Of a stretch of DNA of 5,859 bases, positions 5,798 through 5,859 are shown one piece after another. The notes beneath the pieces were generated by a model. It did no database searches, was not told the DNA's origin, and saw only the letters and a program-made list of their open reading frames with translations. Source of the DNA: Methylovirgula sp. (GTDB lineage Bacteria; Pseudomonadota; Alphaproteobacteria; Rhizobiales; Beijerinckiaceae); the NCBI GenBank assembly GCA_025356505.1, contig JANXSV010000128.1, positions 1 through 5,859 on the forward strand, given 5' to 3'. Position numbers and translations under genes: made by a program. Each line of letters starts with the position of its first letter. The stretch's first letter is position 1.

Positions 5798-5826
5798 TTG
5801 ACCCATGCCGTCACTTGCTCTCTAAA
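5798..5826 (+). promoter_or_regulatory. Candidate promoter of the divergent gene at the right edge
   Basis: TTGACC (5798-5803) is followed by a 17-nt spacer and TCTAAA (5821-5826). Transcription would begin near 5833, about 17 nt before an ATG at 5850 that has its own ribosome site. The -35 matches the consensus at five of six positions, and the order promoter, ribosome site, ATG is coherent. Confidence 0.5.
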
Positions 5827-5849
5827 TGTTCGCACCAAGAGAGTGATTC

Positions 5850-5859
5850 ATGCGTTTCG
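5850..5859 (+). CDS. Start of a plus-strand gene, cut by the window edge
   Basis: The ATG at 5850 is preceded at 6 nt by AAGAGAG (5837-5843) and by a good promoter match, so a gene divergent from odc probably begins here. Only M-R-F and one further base are visible; nothing can be said about the product. Confidence 0.4.

Overview
This window looks like alphaproteobacterial chromosome, most likely from the Hyphomicrobiales (Rhizobiales) or a close relative. The homospermidine synthase keeps the same length (477 aa) and, as far as I can recall them, the same active-site positions as the Blastochloris viridis enzyme. The ornithine decarboxylase is the fold III (eukaryotic-like, alanine-racemase-fold) type usual in this class. 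No rRNA, tRNA, mobile element or CRISPR array was seen.

Layout, left to right. Bases 2-798 carry two plus-strand genes: the C-terminal end of a WD40-repeat protein and a small two-helix membrane-type protein of the DUF2937 family. The rest, 811-5101, is a minus-strand polyamine locus. In transcription order it runs ornithine decarboxylase (5101-3959), a YhbS-like GNAT acetyltransferase (3857-3249), an AIM24/DUF124 family protein (3103-2324) and homospermidine synthase (2244-811). The gaps are 101, 145 and 79 nt, too loose for a translationally coupled operon. They contain a strong hairpin after the decarboxylase, a 16-bp tandem repeat after the acetyltransferase, and a good promoter with a 12-bp palindrome over its -10 box in front of homospermidine synthase.

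Together the two enzymes make a complete short route: ornithine to putrescine, then two putrescines to sym-homospermidine, the main triamine of many Alphaproteobacteria. The acetyltransferase might modify a polyamine and AIM24 may have an unrelated envelope or scaffold role, but both are inferences from position.

Bases 5102-5849 hold no convincing conventional gene. On the minus strand this stretch is a roughly 500-nt decarboxylase leader packed with consecutive hairpins. It fits the position and host range of the alphaproteobacterial speF RNA motif (Rfam RF00518, described upstream of ornithine decarboxylase genes), although I could not run the covariance search. The part next to the start codon can form two mutually exclusive folds, one of which pairs directly with the AUG; this is the most interesting signal in the window. 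The right edge appears to hold the promoter and first codons of a divergent plus-strand gene.
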